Positions 17,733 through 26,554 of a stretch of DNA of 64,000 nucleotides are shown one piece after another. The notes beneath the pieces were generated by a model. That model did no database searches. It saw only the letters and a program-made list of their open reading frames with translations, and was not told the origin of the DNA. Within the stretch, counting starts at the first letter, position 1, and each line of letters opens with the position of its first letter. Source of the stretch: DAOTVX01 sp034436015 (lineage in GTDB: Bacteria; Chloroflexota; Anaerolineae; Anaerolineales; Villigracilaceae); assembly GCA_034436015.1 (NCBI GenBank), contig DAOTWG010000010.1:124001-188000 (forward strand), written 5' to 3'. Made by a program: the position numbers and the translations under genes.

Positions 17733-18617
17733 TTACCAGTTTTGTTGAAGTCGATTGCGCAACCAGATTGCCAAGCTGTTCATGCTGAGAAGCACCACGA
17801 GCAGGATAATCATACCGGCGGCAGCCAGATGATGGAATTCAGCCTTTGGCAAGGACACCCAGTTAAATATCTGAATGGGCAATACAGTGAACATGTCAAA
17901 AGGGCCGCGTAGATCGAAGGCGATATACGTCAACGCGCCAATCGTAATGAGAGGAGCAGTTTCTCCAATGGCTCGCGAAAGTGCTAGAATGACTCCTGTT
18001 AGAATGCCCGGCATCGCATATACAAGGGTATGATCGCGTACTACCTCCCACGGGGAAGCGCCGAGGGCAACGGCCGCTTCACGCAGGGAGTTAGGCACTG
18101 CCCGCAAGGCCTCGCGTGCTGAGACAATAATGACGGGCAAGATAACCAGCGACATGGTCAGCACGCCTGCCATGAGACTGCGTCCTAACCCCAACCCGCG
18201 GACGAATAATCCCAGCCCAAGTAGACCATAGATAATGGATGGGATACCGGCCAAATTCGCGATGTTGACTTCGATAAAGCGCGTCAGCCGGCTGCGCGGC
18301 GCATATTCCTCCAGATAGATTGCCGCTCCGACCCCTACGGGGACGGCTATCAGAGCAGTAAGTACCATCAGCCAAAGCGATCCTTGCAATGCCGATCGTA
18401 AGCCGGCTTTTTCTGGAAAGCGCGACGGGAATTCTGTAAACAATTTCGGGCTGAGCCAAGGGAGACCGTCCACGAAAATATCAATAAGCAATATAAGAAG
18501 AAGCGTCAGCGCCAGAAGAATCGCCAAGAAGGCTACGAAAGCAAATATCTTGTTCCTCTTTTGACGTCGCTGCAGAGCAACCTCAAACTCTCCGTTGGCA
18601 AGGATGGAGCGCCTCAT
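17733..18617 (-). CDS. pstA: Phosphate ABC transporter permease PstA
   Basis: 294 residues with six predicted membrane helices and the EAA-loop region REAAVALGASPWEVVRD, then SRAIGETAPLITIGA typical of PstA. The ATG overlaps the pstC stop by four bases. Confidence 0.95.
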   Translation of the reverse strand: MRRSILANGEFEVALQRRQKRNKIFAFVAFLAILLALTLLLILLIDIFVDGLPWLSPKLFTEFPSRFPEKAGLRSALQGSLWLMVLTALIAVPVGVGAAIYLEEYAPRSRLTRFIEVNIANLAGIPSIIYGLLGLGLFVRGLGLGRSLMAGVLTMSLVILPVIIVSAREALRAVPNSLREAAVALGASPWEVVRDHTLVYAMPGILTGVILALSRAIGETAPLITIGALTYIAFDLRGPFDMFTVLPIQIFNWVSLPKAEFHHLAAAGMIILLVVLLSMNSLAIWLRNRLQQNW

Positions 18618-19528
18618 TCATACACCTCCCGAACGCGGCGGGCAATGATGTGACTGGCAAGATTCATGGCAAATGTCATCAGGAAAAGCATCATCCCAAC
18701 CGCAAAAATGGTCTTATAGGCAATGCTCTGGTGAGGGGTATCCCCAAGACTAACTTGGACAATGTAAGCTGTCATCGTCTCGATGGATTCAAGCAAATTT
18801 AAGGTTAGCTTCGGCTGCTGTCCAGCAGCGATAGCGACGATCATCGTCTCCCCAATGGCCCGCGACATTGCTAGAATGAAAGCTGCCGTGACGCCAGAGA
18901 ATGCTGCCGGCAGCACCACCTGGGTTGATACTTCTAGTCGCGTGGCGCCAAGGCTATAAGCGGCTTCGCGAAGCGCCGCAGGTACAGCCGAAAAAGCATC
19001 CTCCGAGATGGATGCTACAAGGGGTAGAATCATGAACCCCATAGCCAGGCCAGCGCTGAGGGCATTGAAAACCTGGGTTTGAGGGAAAAGCTTTTGCAGG
19101 ATAGGGGTGATAAACGTCAGCGCGAAATAACCGTATACCACGGTGGGTACCCCGGCCAATATCTCAAGGATAGGCTTGAGCCAACGACGCAACCGCTCAC
19201 CGGCGTACTCGCTCATAAACAACGCAGAAAGCAACCCGAGAGGCAATGCCAGCGCTATGGCGACTACGGTCACCAGCAGCGTGCCGTTCACCAACGGCCA
19301 GATTCCAAAACGCTTTGACGCGAAGAGCGGCGTCCAACGGGTGTCCAGAAAGAACTGAGCGAAAGAAACCTCGCGGAAGAAGACAACGGTCTCCTGGAGA
19401 AGCACAATGATAATTCCTAGCGTTGTCAAAACAGAAATCATCGCCAGGAGAAACAAAAGCGCGCGGATGACTTGCTCGCCGCGGCGCGATCGAGACGTTG
19501 ACATTCGATCAAGTTTATAGGATTCCAT
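18614..19528 (-). CDS. pstC: Phosphate ABC transporter permease PstC
   Basis: 304 residues with six predicted helices, the EAA region REAAYSLGATRLEVSTQ and SRAIGETMIVAIAAG. The start at 19528 follows TAGGAG nine bases upstream; a longer in-frame start at 19582 would run through the intercistronic hairpin. Partner of PstA in the membrane channel. Confidence 0.95.
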   Translation of the reverse strand: MESYKLDRMSTSRSRRGEQVIRALLFLLAMISVLTTLGIIIVLLQETVVFFREVSFAQFFLDTRWTPLFASKRFGIWPLVNGTLLVTVVAIALALPLGLLSALFMSEYAGERLRRWLKPILEILAGVPTVVYGYFALTFITPILQKLFPQTQVFNALSAGLAMGFMILPLVASISEDAFSAVPAALREAAYSLGATRLEVSTQVVLPAAFSGVTAAFILAMSRAIGETMIVAIAAGQQPKLTLNLLESIETMTAYIVQVSLGDTPHQSIAYKTIFAVGMMLFLMTFAMNLASHIIARRVREVYE

Positions 19529-19543
19529 AGGATTGAGACTCCT

Positions 19544-19577
19544 ATCGGGCAGTAGCAGCGATATGCTACTGCCCGAT
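19544..19577 (-). promoter_or_regulatory. Intercistronic hairpin between pstS and pstC
   Basis: A perfect 14-bp inverted repeat (19544-19557 with 19564-19577) closes a six-base loop. It starts 23 bases after the pstS stop and ends just before the pstC ribosome site. No T-run follows, so it is more likely an RNA-stabilising or partial-attenuation element than a full terminator. Such elements let the binding protein be made in excess over the permease. Confidence 0.8.
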
Positions 19578-19599
19578 TGCAAACTCTCGATTTTTTTCT

Positions 19600-20676
19600 T
19601 TACCTTTCCTTGCTTAGTAGATCGCTCAATGAAACACCGACCACTGATCCCAAGCCTTCAAAGATGGATCCGGTGATTCGTTTATCATAGCGAGCCTGTG
19701 CCAGCCGGTAAAGCTCGTCCGTGAGAGGAATGTAACCGACATCTGCCACAAGCTGTTTGGCATGCGCCAGGTAGAAGGCCACAAACGCGCTGATTTCATC
19801 TTTCGTATCGATCCGCTGGCGATTTATGTAAATGAAGAGCGGACGCGAAAGCGGCTGGTACGTGCCATTAGCGATGGTCTCCGTATTCGGCAGAACACAT
19901 CCGTTCCCGCTATCAACGGCGACTAATTTCAACTTGTCTTGATTCTCTTCATAATAAGCCAGGCCAAAGAAACCCAGAGCGTTTGGATCGCCGGCAATGC
20001 CTTGCACCAGCACGTTATCGTCTTCGCTGGGAAGAAAATCACCGCGGCTGGCTCCTTCCTTGCCTACAATGGCTTGGGTGAAGTAATCATAGGTGCCCGA
20101 GTCCACACCAGGTCCGTAGAGCGCCAGGGGCTGTTTGGGAAACTCGCTGCGAATCTGGCTCCAATTTGTAACTTGCCCTTCCGCCTCCGGCTGCCACATC
20201 TTTTTTAGCTCCTCAACGGTCAGGCAAGAAGCGAAGTTGTTGGACGGATTCACCACAATGGCAATGCCGTCAAAGGCGACCGGAAGCTCCACATACTCGA
20301 CTCCATTCTGCTTACAGAGTTCCACTTCTGACGCCTTAATCGGACGCGATGCATTCGTAAGATCCGTTTCGCCGGCACAGAACTTCTTGAAGCCACCACC
20401 GGTGCCTGAAATTCCCACCGGCACGCGGACTTCCGGATTTTGCTTTTGGAACTCCTCGGCGATAGCTATCGTGATCGGCGCGACTGTGCTCGATCCATCC
20501 ACAAGAATAGTCCCTTCTAGGGGACCGGGAGTTGGTGTGATAATCTTCTCCACCACTTGAGTCTGGATAACGACTTGCGGAGTTGGGGTGGACACGGCCG
20601 CCGACGGCCCGCAAGCTGTTAACACCAACACCGTGGCAACGCCTGCCAATAAAATAGAAGATGCAGTTTTAAACAT
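19600..20676 (-). CDS. pstS: Phosphate-binding lipoprotein of the Pst transporter
   Basis: 358 residues. A lipoprotein signal peptide ends in LTAC with lipid-bearing Cys22. Phosphate-contact motifs are VDGSSTVAPIT, SGTGGGFKKF, and DSGTYDYFTQ. The C-terminal FYLAHAKQLVADVGYIPL is usual for PstS. AAGGAG stands upstream of the start codon. First gene of the seven-gene phosphate operon. Confidence 0.95.
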   Translation of the reverse strand: MFKTASSILLAGVATVLVLTACGPSAAVSTPTPQVVIQTQVVEKIITPTPGPLEGTILVDGSSTVAPITIAIAEEFQKQNPEVRVPVGISGTGGGFKKFCAGETDLTNASRPIKASEVELCKQNGVEYVELPVAFDGIAIVVNPSNNFASCLTVEELKKMWQPEAEGQVTNWSQIRSEFPKQPLALYGPGVDSGTYDYFTQAIVGKEGASRGDFLPSEDDNVLVQGIAGDPNALGFFGLAYYEENQDKLKLVAVDSGNGCVLPNTETIANGTYQPLSRPLFIYINRQRIDTKDEISAFVAFYLAHAKQLVADVGYIPLTDELYRLAQARYDKRITGSIFEGLGSVVGVSLSDLLSKER

Positions 20677-20732
20677 ACCTACCTACTCCTTTCTTGAGAG
20701 TTAATTTGCGCCTATAGGATACCCGCGCCGAA

Positions 20733-20771
20733 TTAACAGCGCAGGAAGGAAAGGTTAACATTGCGTTAAAT
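20733..20771 (-). promoter_or_regulatory. Pho-box-like array of 11-bp phased repeats
   Basis: TTAACA at 20733, TTAACA at 20755 and TTAAAT at 20766 are spaced by exactly 22 and 11 bp. This is the helical phasing of PhoB/PhoP direct repeats. The array lies 57 bp upstream of pstS, ahead of a TATCCTATAG region that could hold the -10. Binding by the PhoB encoded downstream is inference. Confidence 0.6.
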
Positions 20772-20946
20772 TCTGAATCTTCCTCCTGTTCCCTCGTTTG
20801 ACCTTCTAATCGCGAATTAGGATATCTCTTGAGCACACATGGCTTCCCTAATTATGCTTGACGCTATGGGAAAAACTTTTATACTGAAAAGAGGAATTTT
20901 TTTGCTTATCCCAGGAGCACTTTGCTTTCTTCAAAGGAGCACATCT

Positions 20947-22605
20947 GTGACACAGAAATCATCTGCCTGGGACGCTCTCTGGATCTTCATTGGCTTTTGG
21001 GTTTTCCTTACCTTTGTCCTATTAATGGTGTTGGTAGTTTGGAATACACCGCCAGCGGTCACATTGGCCGCGCCTGCCGATCCTGCCCTCTTCAACACCT
21101 CCCTGGTCGACTTCGCGGCGACGCCCAGTCCTACGTCTACTTTTCTCAATCTTCCCGTTCTCGATCTGGTTCCTGGTCCTCTGGCCGAACTGCCCGCCAC
21201 GCCTGTCTTCACGGCAACGGGCATTCTGAATCAGGAGGCGGCCGAAAGGCTGTATCAGGTCTCTCTCGGATATCTTGCTCCTACCGAGCGCGAGGCCAAT
21301 GCTCTTGCCCAACAGATGGCCTTTGCAGGAACGAGTTCCCACGCCTCCAATATGTGCGGCCCCCTGGCAGTTGCGTTACTGCGCGATAGCGGTCTTCTTG
21401 ATGTATATGTGGATGTACACGATTTCTGGCTGCTGCAGTTCAACGAGAAGATCGACGTAGTGACGGAGGCATTCCCCCCCACACACTTTGAGTACTATCA
21501 CTTTGAAACCCCTATCAACGAATTTGATTTTTCTGCCTTTCCTTTGTTCCCTGGCGATTTCGTGTATCTTCACGCGGGCTCTCGCGGCACTTTCAACCAT
21601 ATGTTGACCATTACCCGCGTGGATGGCGCCGGTCGAGCTTATACTGTGACCAATATCAATGGACCTGATGGCTATACTGTTCAAGAAGCTCTACTCTATG
21701 ACCCTTCCCAACCCAACGTTGGTCTTTTCTATGACTACACAAATAAGGAAAAGAGCCGTTTGTACGGTCTCACAGGCTATGGCGGTTTCGACGTCATTCG
21801 GAGGAAAGTCCCGCCCCGTCTCCTCTCTACAGAACAACACAACTTCATCGAGCAGGTCAATTCGCTCATTGACCAGACAGGCGGTGAGTGGCGGGTGCTG
21901 GTGCGGGATATTAGAAAAGACCATACTATCTACGATCGCCGCGCCGACAGACCTACCTATGCGCCTTCTATTATCAGGTTGCCAATTGCCGTGCTTTTCT
22001 TCAAATCTCTAGAAAGAACGGGACTTCGGCCAGCTGAGTATCGGGAATACATCGCTAGGTACGGAAATGGTGGAAGAACCTACAGGCAGCTCTTGCGCGC
22101 AATGTTGGTGTATTCCGAGGAGGCCGCCACGAGCGTACTCCTTGAAACGATAAAATTCAACGGATTGCACGCGCAGAAAACGTTGGCCGAATGGGGATTG
22201 AAAAATACGGTCCTGAAGACACATCGCTCGACAGCTCGCGACATCGCTCGTTTGTACGAAATGCTCTATGAGGAGCCAATCCTTCCACCCGAAGCCCAGG
22301 AGATTATTCTGGAATATCTGTCGGAATATGCTCCAGATACCAGGGGCAGATTAGCAACCTTAAGAGATCGGATGCCTGAAAGAGCGCAGTTCTTCAATGT
22401 GCGCGGTTCCATAACAAAAGATGCGCTCATCCTAGGCGATACAGCCCTAATTGCCTGGCAACAGAACGGCAATGAGCAGGCATACGTTCTGGTACTCCTC
22501 GCTTATGATACTCCCCTAGCGCCAACGACCTACGAACGATTGGATTGGGCATTTGCAGACTTCGCCCGTCTCTTTTGGGAATATGCCTATCACCTTGCTT
22601 CTTGA
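20947..22605 (+). CDS. Membrane-anchored protein with C39-like and degenerate beta-lactamase-like domains
   Basis: 552 residues from a GTG at 20947, seven bases after AAGGAG. One membrane helix (about 10-32) is followed by a Pro/Thr-rich stalk. A papain-like C39-type domain follows, with predicted Cys137 in NMCGPLAVALL, His218 in FNHMLTITR and Asn in VTNING. The last 230 residues look like a class A beta-lactamase/serine hydrolase fold. The SxxK motif reads SIIR (Ser341, Arg344), SDN reads SEE near residue 390, and no KTG is clear. The second domain is probably inactive or serves binding. The protein should sit on the outer face of the membrane. The two-domain join is unusual to me. Confidence 0.65.
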   Translation: MTQKSSAWDALWIFIGFWVFLTFVLLMVLVVWNTPPAVTLAAPADPALFNTSLVDFAATPSPTSTFLNLPVLDLVPGPLAELPATPVFTATGILNQEAAERLYQVSLGYLAPTEREANALAQQMAFAGTSSHASNMCGPLAVALLRDSGLLDVYVDVHDFWLLQFNEKIDVVTEAFPPTHFEYYHFETPINEFDFSAFPLFPGDFVYLHAGSRGTFNHMLTITRVDGAGRAYTVTNINGPDGYTVQEALLYDPSQPNVGLFYDYTNKEKSRLYGLTGYGGFDVIRRKVPPRLLSTEQHNFIEQVNSLIDQTGGEWRVLVRDIRKDHTIYDRRADRPTYAPSIIRLPIAVLFFKSLERTGLRPAEYREYIARYGNGGRTYRQLLRAMLVYSEEAATSVLLETIKFNGLHAQKTLAEWGLKNTVLKTHRSTARDIARLYEMLYEEPILPPEAQEIILEYLSEYAPDTRGRLATLRDRMPERAQFFNVRGSITKDALILGDTALIAWQQNGNEQAYVLVLLAYDTPLAPTTYERLDWAFADFARLFWEYAYHLAS

Positions 22606-22663
22606 GAGACCAGCAAGCGATTCCATCGCCTGCCGAGGAGCAAGTAGGGTTTCGATAAGGCGT

Positions 22664-24403
22664 TTACCTTGCTCCCCGCCGGCCGAATTGTCGCTCTAAT
22701 AACTCCACAGATAAATGAATCATGGTAGGCCGCCCATGGGGACAAGTACGCGGGGATTCGCAAGCCTCTAGGTCGGCGAGCAAAGCACGCTGCTCCTCGG
22801 GGGAGAGCACTTGCCCAGCACGCACAGCCAAACGTTTGCAGACACGTGCAGCGACTCGCGCCTCTAAATCCTGTTGCAGAAAGGTTTCATCCTCATCGAC
22901 ATCCTCTAGGAGCGCCTGCAAGATAGCCCTAGGATCGCTGCCGGCGAACAGGGCAGGCATGGCTTGAATCCGATAGGTAGCCGGACCGAACGACTCAATC
23001 TCGAATCCCAAGACGCGTACAGCGTCAAGAAGCGACTCGATCATCCTGGCGTCGGCCGGCGGCAAATGGACTATAGCTGGCTGCAAAAGAGCCTGTACAG
23101 CAACACTTTTGTTGCGATACTGTTTCATTAACTTCTCAAACAGGATGCGCTCATGGGCAGCGTGTTGATCGATTAAGTACAATCCATCCGGCCCCTCTGC
23201 TACCAGATAGGTGGCGCTTACCTGCCCCACTAGCCGTAAAAGGGGGGGGCGATCCAATGTATCTTCTCTGGCCAGCGACTTTTGGCCCGGTTCTTGAGTA
23301 AGCGTAGCCAACGAAGAAGGCAAAGAGTGCGCCAATTGCCAGGCCTCATCCGGGGTCGCCGACGAACGGGTCCCATCATGCCATAATGTTTGCGCCGGTA
23401 AAGACGGCACGGGAGAGGAAGCAAGTAATGCCCGCCGCGTAGCGCGCTGCACGAAACTGAACAGCCGCTCCGGCTCACGAAAACGCACCTCTGCCTTGGC
23501 AGGGTGAACATTCACGTCCACAGCCTCTGGCGGCAGCGAAAGAAATAGAATGATCAGAGGATACCGCCCCACCATAAGCAAGGTATGATAGGCTCGTAAA
23601 AGAGCCGTTGTAAGAGGAACATCCTGCACCCAGCGCCCGTTCACGAAAAATGTTATCTCACGTCGATTCGAACGTGTCAGCGAAGGAGGGCTGACAAAGC
23701 CCTCCAATCGCAGGTTGTCCTCTTCGGCCGTCACCTCCAGCATTTGCTCCGCCGCGTCCACGCCATAGAGCGCAGCCAGAATCGCGCGCCGATCGCCATC
23801 TCCCGTTGTTTGCAGAGAAATTTCCCCTTCAATTTCCAGACGAAAGCGAACTTGTGGATAGGCAAGCGCATAACGTGTCAACAGGGCGTCAATTGCCCGT
23901 CGCTCGGTCACATCTTGCTTGAGAAACTTCAAACGCGCCGGGACGTTGTAGAACAAATCCGCGACTTCTACGACCGTCCCAACTGGCATACCCACGCGCT
24001 CTAGCTTTTCCTGAATCACTCCTCCCTCGACCCGTAGCCGCGCTCCCATCGGCTCCTCCACCACACGCGAGGTGATGGTCAAGCGCGCTACCGAAGCAAT
24101 CGACGCCAAGGCCTCGCCGCGGAAACCCAGCGTGGCAATGTGGAACAAGTCCTCGGCGGCGGAGAGTTTCGATGTGGCATGACGGCTGACAGCCAGTGTT
24201 AGCTCCTGCGCGGGGATGCCACAACCGTCATCTACCACGTGTATCTTCTTCTTTCCCGCGCCGTAGATAGCAACCGCAATAGACTGCGCGCCGGCATCCA
24301 GTGCGTTTTCCACCAACTCCTTGACCACGGAGGCGGGGCGTTCCACCACCTCGCCCGCGGCAATCTGCGAAGCAACCTCAGGCGACAAGATGCGAATAGG
24401 CAT
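22664..24403 (-). CDS. mutL: DNA mismatch repair protein MutL
   Basis: 579 residues. The GHKL ATPase has ELVENALDAGA, the VDDGCGI motif and TLGFRGEAL; the transducer domain follows with VNVHPAKAEVRF. The C-terminal domain keeps the endonuclease motif DQHAAHERILFE, which fits DQHA(X)2E(X)4E, and CPHGRP. This is therefore the nicking type of MutL found in organisms without MutH. The start at 24403 begins the conserved IRILSPEVASQIAAGEVV and lies six bases after a TATAAT. No mutS is in the window. Confidence 0.97.
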   Translation of the reverse strand: MPIRILSPEVASQIAAGEVVERPASVVKELVENALDAGAQSIAVAIYGAGKKKIHVVDDGCGIPAQELTLAVSRHATSKLSAAEDLFHIATLGFRGEALASIASVARLTITSRVVEEPMGARLRVEGGVIQEKLERVGMPVGTVVEVADLFYNVPARLKFLKQDVTERRAIDALLTRYALAYPQVRFRLEIEGEISLQTTGDGDRRAILAALYGVDAAEQMLEVTAEEDNLRLEGFVSPPSLTRSNRREITFFVNGRWVQDVPLTTALLRAYHTLLMVGRYPLIILFLSLPPEAVDVNVHPAKAEVRFREPERLFSFVQRATRRALLASSPVPSLPAQTLWHDGTRSSATPDEAWQLAHSLPSSLATLTQEPGQKSLAREDTLDRPPLLRLVGQVSATYLVAEGPDGLYLIDQHAAHERILFEKLMKQYRNKSVAVQALLQPAIVHLPPADARMIESLLDAVRVLGFEIESFGPATYRIQAMPALFAGSDPRAILQALLEDVDEDETFLQQDLEARVAARVCKRLAVRAGQVLSPEEQRALLADLEACESPRTCPHGRPTMIHLSVELLERQFGRRGAR

Positions 24404-24409
24404 ACTCCG

Positions 24410-24415
24410 ATTATA
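24410..24415 (-). promoter_or_regulatory. -10 element of a leaderless promoter (mutL)
   Basis: TATAAT on the reverse strand ends six bases before the mutL ATG. The CGGAGT between them is too close to act as a ribosome site. Confidence 0.6.
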
Positions 24416-24501
24416 TGTTGCTCTGCGAAAACTATACAAGCCACGAAGACTCTGTGAAGACTCCGTATTGCACGACTCACGCGGCAACCGGTCTCTTGCT
24501 G

Positions 24502-24507
24502 TATAAT
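24502..24507 (+). promoter_or_regulatory. -10 element close to the tgt start codon
   Basis: TATAAT ends nine bases before the tgt ATG at 24517. There is no Shine-Dalgarno. Confidence 0.55.
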
Positions 24508-24516
24508 TCGCCTGTT

Positions 24517-25650
24517 ATGTTCGAGTTCACAGTCGAAGCCCAGGATGGGCGCGCACGCGCCGGGCGCTTCCTTACCCCTCATGGCGAACTCTTGACCCCT
24601 CTCTTCACGCCGGTCGGCACACAGGCGGCGGTCAAAACGCTCACGCCAGCCCAAGTCGAGGACACGGGGGCAACCCTTGTGCTCGCGAATACCTACCATC
24701 TCTACCTGCGACCGGGCGATGAGATCGTTCGAGACCTTGGCGGTTTGCATCCATTTATGCACTGGTCGCGCCCGCTTCTGACCGATTCGGGCGGCTTCCA
24801 GGTCTTCTCGCTGGCTGCTATCCGAAAGATTGATGACGAGGGGGTCACCTTCAAGAGTCATATTGACGGCTCACTGCACCGCTTTACCCCCGAAAAAGCG
24901 ATTGCCGTCCAGGAAAACCTAGGAGCCGACATCGTCATGGTTCTGGATGAATGCGCTCCCCCTTATGACTACTCGTATGTGCAGCGAGCTGTCGAACGTA
25001 CGCATCGCTGGGCTGAGCGCTGTCTAAAAGTCAGGACGCGCGCCGATCAAGCCCTCTTTGGTATTGTTCAAGGAGGCGTCTTCCCCGATTTGCGCACCGC
25101 ATCAGCGCAATTTATCGCCTCCTTGCCCTTCGAGGGCTACGCAATCGGCGGCTTGTCGGTCGGCGAAACCAAGAGCGAAATGTATGCAATGGTTGAACTG
25201 GTCAACGATATTCTCCCGGTCAACCGACCACGCTACCTAATGGGTGTTGGCGCGCCGGAAGACCTTATCGAGGGCGTGCGGCGCGGCGTGGACATTTTCG
25301 ATTGCGTCCTGCCAACGCGCTTGGCGCGTCATCATGCCGCGTTCAGCCCGGAAGGACGTTTGAACCTGCAAAACGCCTCGTTCGCTCGAGACGAACGACC
25401 TCTGGATTCCTCTTGCGATTGTTATACCTGCCGCACTTTCAGCCGGGCCTATTTGCGCCACCTGATCGTTGCTCGCGAAACATTGGCCGGAACGTTGCTC
25501 TCCATTCACAACTTACGTTCTCTTATCCGCCTTATGGAGGAAATACGCCTTGCAATTCAGAACCACACCTTTGAGGCGCTCTACAGTGAATGGCTCGCGC
25601 GCTGGCGCGGCAACGCGAAACGTGACTACACCGAGGAGATTTCTTCATGA
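24517..25650 (+). CDS. tgt: Queuine tRNA-ribosyltransferase
   Basis: 377 residues. The early LTPLFTPVGTQAAVKTL, catalytic-region DSGGFQVFSL, GIVQGG and GGLSVGE motifs match bacterial Tgt. The nucleophilic Asp lies in FDCVLPTRLARH, and the zinc site is C-x-C-x2-C in DCYTC plus a following His. Tgt swaps the guanine at position 34 of GUN-anticodon tRNAs for preQ1. The tRNA-Asn(GTT) in this window would be a substrate. It is translationally coupled to uppP by an ATGA overlap. Confidence 0.97.
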   Translation: MFEFTVEAQDGRARAGRFLTPHGELLTPLFTPVGTQAAVKTLTPAQVEDTGATLVLANTYHLYLRPGDEIVRDLGGLHPFMHWSRPLLTDSGGFQVFSLAAIRKIDDEGVTFKSHIDGSLHRFTPEKAIAVQENLGADIVMVLDECAPPYDYSYVQRAVERTHRWAERCLKVRTRADQALFGIVQGGVFPDLRTASAQFIASLPFEGYAIGGLSVGETKSEMYAMVELVNDILPVNRPRYLMGVGAPEDLIEGVRRGVDIFDCVLPTRLARHHAAFSPEGRLNLQNASFARDERPLDSSCDCYTCRTFSRAYLRHLIVARETLAGTLLSIHNLRSLIRLMEEIRLAIQNHTFEALYSEWLARWRGNAKRDYTEEISS

Positions 25651-26471
25651 ACCTTCTTCACGCCTTCGTGCTCGGCGCGCTCCAGGGGTTGACGGAGTTT
25701 ATTCCCATTTCCTCGACTGCCCATTTGCTGATCGCACAAGAAATCTTACGCCTTCCGACAGGGGAAACCACATTTGCCTTCCTGGTCATTGTCCAAATGG
25801 GAACCTTGCTCTCCCTCCTTGCGCATTACTGGCGTGATTTCGCGACTATCGTCGCGAACATGTTCTCCTGGAAAGCTATGAAGACCTCCACCGAAGCCCG
25901 GCTGGGATGGTACCTTATAGTTGCGACGTTGCCCGCTTTGCTCAGCGGTTATCTATTGCACGATGCCGTGGAATCGCTTTTTCGCATGCCTTTGCCGGAG
26001 GCAGCCATCCGCCTGTTCTCTGCGGCATTTCTGCTTGCATGGGCAGAATGGATGCCAAAGAAATCACGCCCCCTTAATTCGCTAAACTGGCTGGATGCTC
26101 TCCTGATAGGGTTGTTTCAGGTAGTTGCCGTGTTTCCGGGCGCCTCGCGCAGCGGGGCAACCATCAGTGGCGGTATGTTGCGCGGCTTGACTCGCCCCGC
26201 CGCGGCGCGCTTCGCCTTCTTGATGTCTGTTCCTGTCCTGGCTGCGGCTGGCGGCTATGAACTCGCGGGTATCCTACGAATGCCAGATGTGGACGCTATC
26301 CTCCCTGCCCTGCTGGTCGGTTTTCTGACAGCCTCTCTAACGGGATGGTGGGCGATTCGTTGGTTGCTTCGTTTTTTGGAACGTCATTCGCTCTATGGCT
26401 TTGCCAGTTATTGTGCTGGCGCTGGTTTGCTTTGTGCGTTGGCTTGGTTTATGCGTTGGCTGGTGTTGTGA
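25647..26471 (+). CDS. uppP: Undecaprenyl-diphosphatase (UppP/BacA)
   Basis: 274 residues with about eight membrane helices and both family signatures: QGLTEFIPISSTAHLLI near the N-terminus and PGASRSGATISGG in the second half. It dephosphorylates undecaprenyl diphosphate to recycle the carrier lipid for peptidoglycan and other wall polymers. The first signature has Ala where most members have Gly (SSTGH). Its ATG overlaps the tgt stop by four bases. Confidence 0.95.
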   Translation: MNLLHAFVLGALQGLTEFIPISSTAHLLIAQEILRLPTGETTFAFLVIVQMGTLLSLLAHYWRDFATIVANMFSWKAMKTSTEARLGWYLIVATLPALLSGYLLHDAVESLFRMPLPEAAIRLFSAAFLLAWAEWMPKKSRPLNSLNWLDALLIGLFQVVAVFPGASRSGATISGGMLRGLTRPAAARFAFLMSVPVLAAAGGYELAGILRMPDVDAILPALLVGFLTASLTGWWAIRWLLRFLERHSLYGFASYCAGAGLLCALAWFMRWLVL

Positions 26472-26554
26472 TGGCTTGGGATGTGATGGCTACACGAATT
26501 AAGCGCGGAAATCCTCAACTCCCCGACGACAACGGGCTTCTGCTACACCCGGCA

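Noticed and set aside
22640..22675. Inverted repeat between the serine-hydrolase-like gene and mutL as a terminator
   Set aside because: Only an 8-bp stem with a loop of over 20 bases and no T-run; too weak to call.
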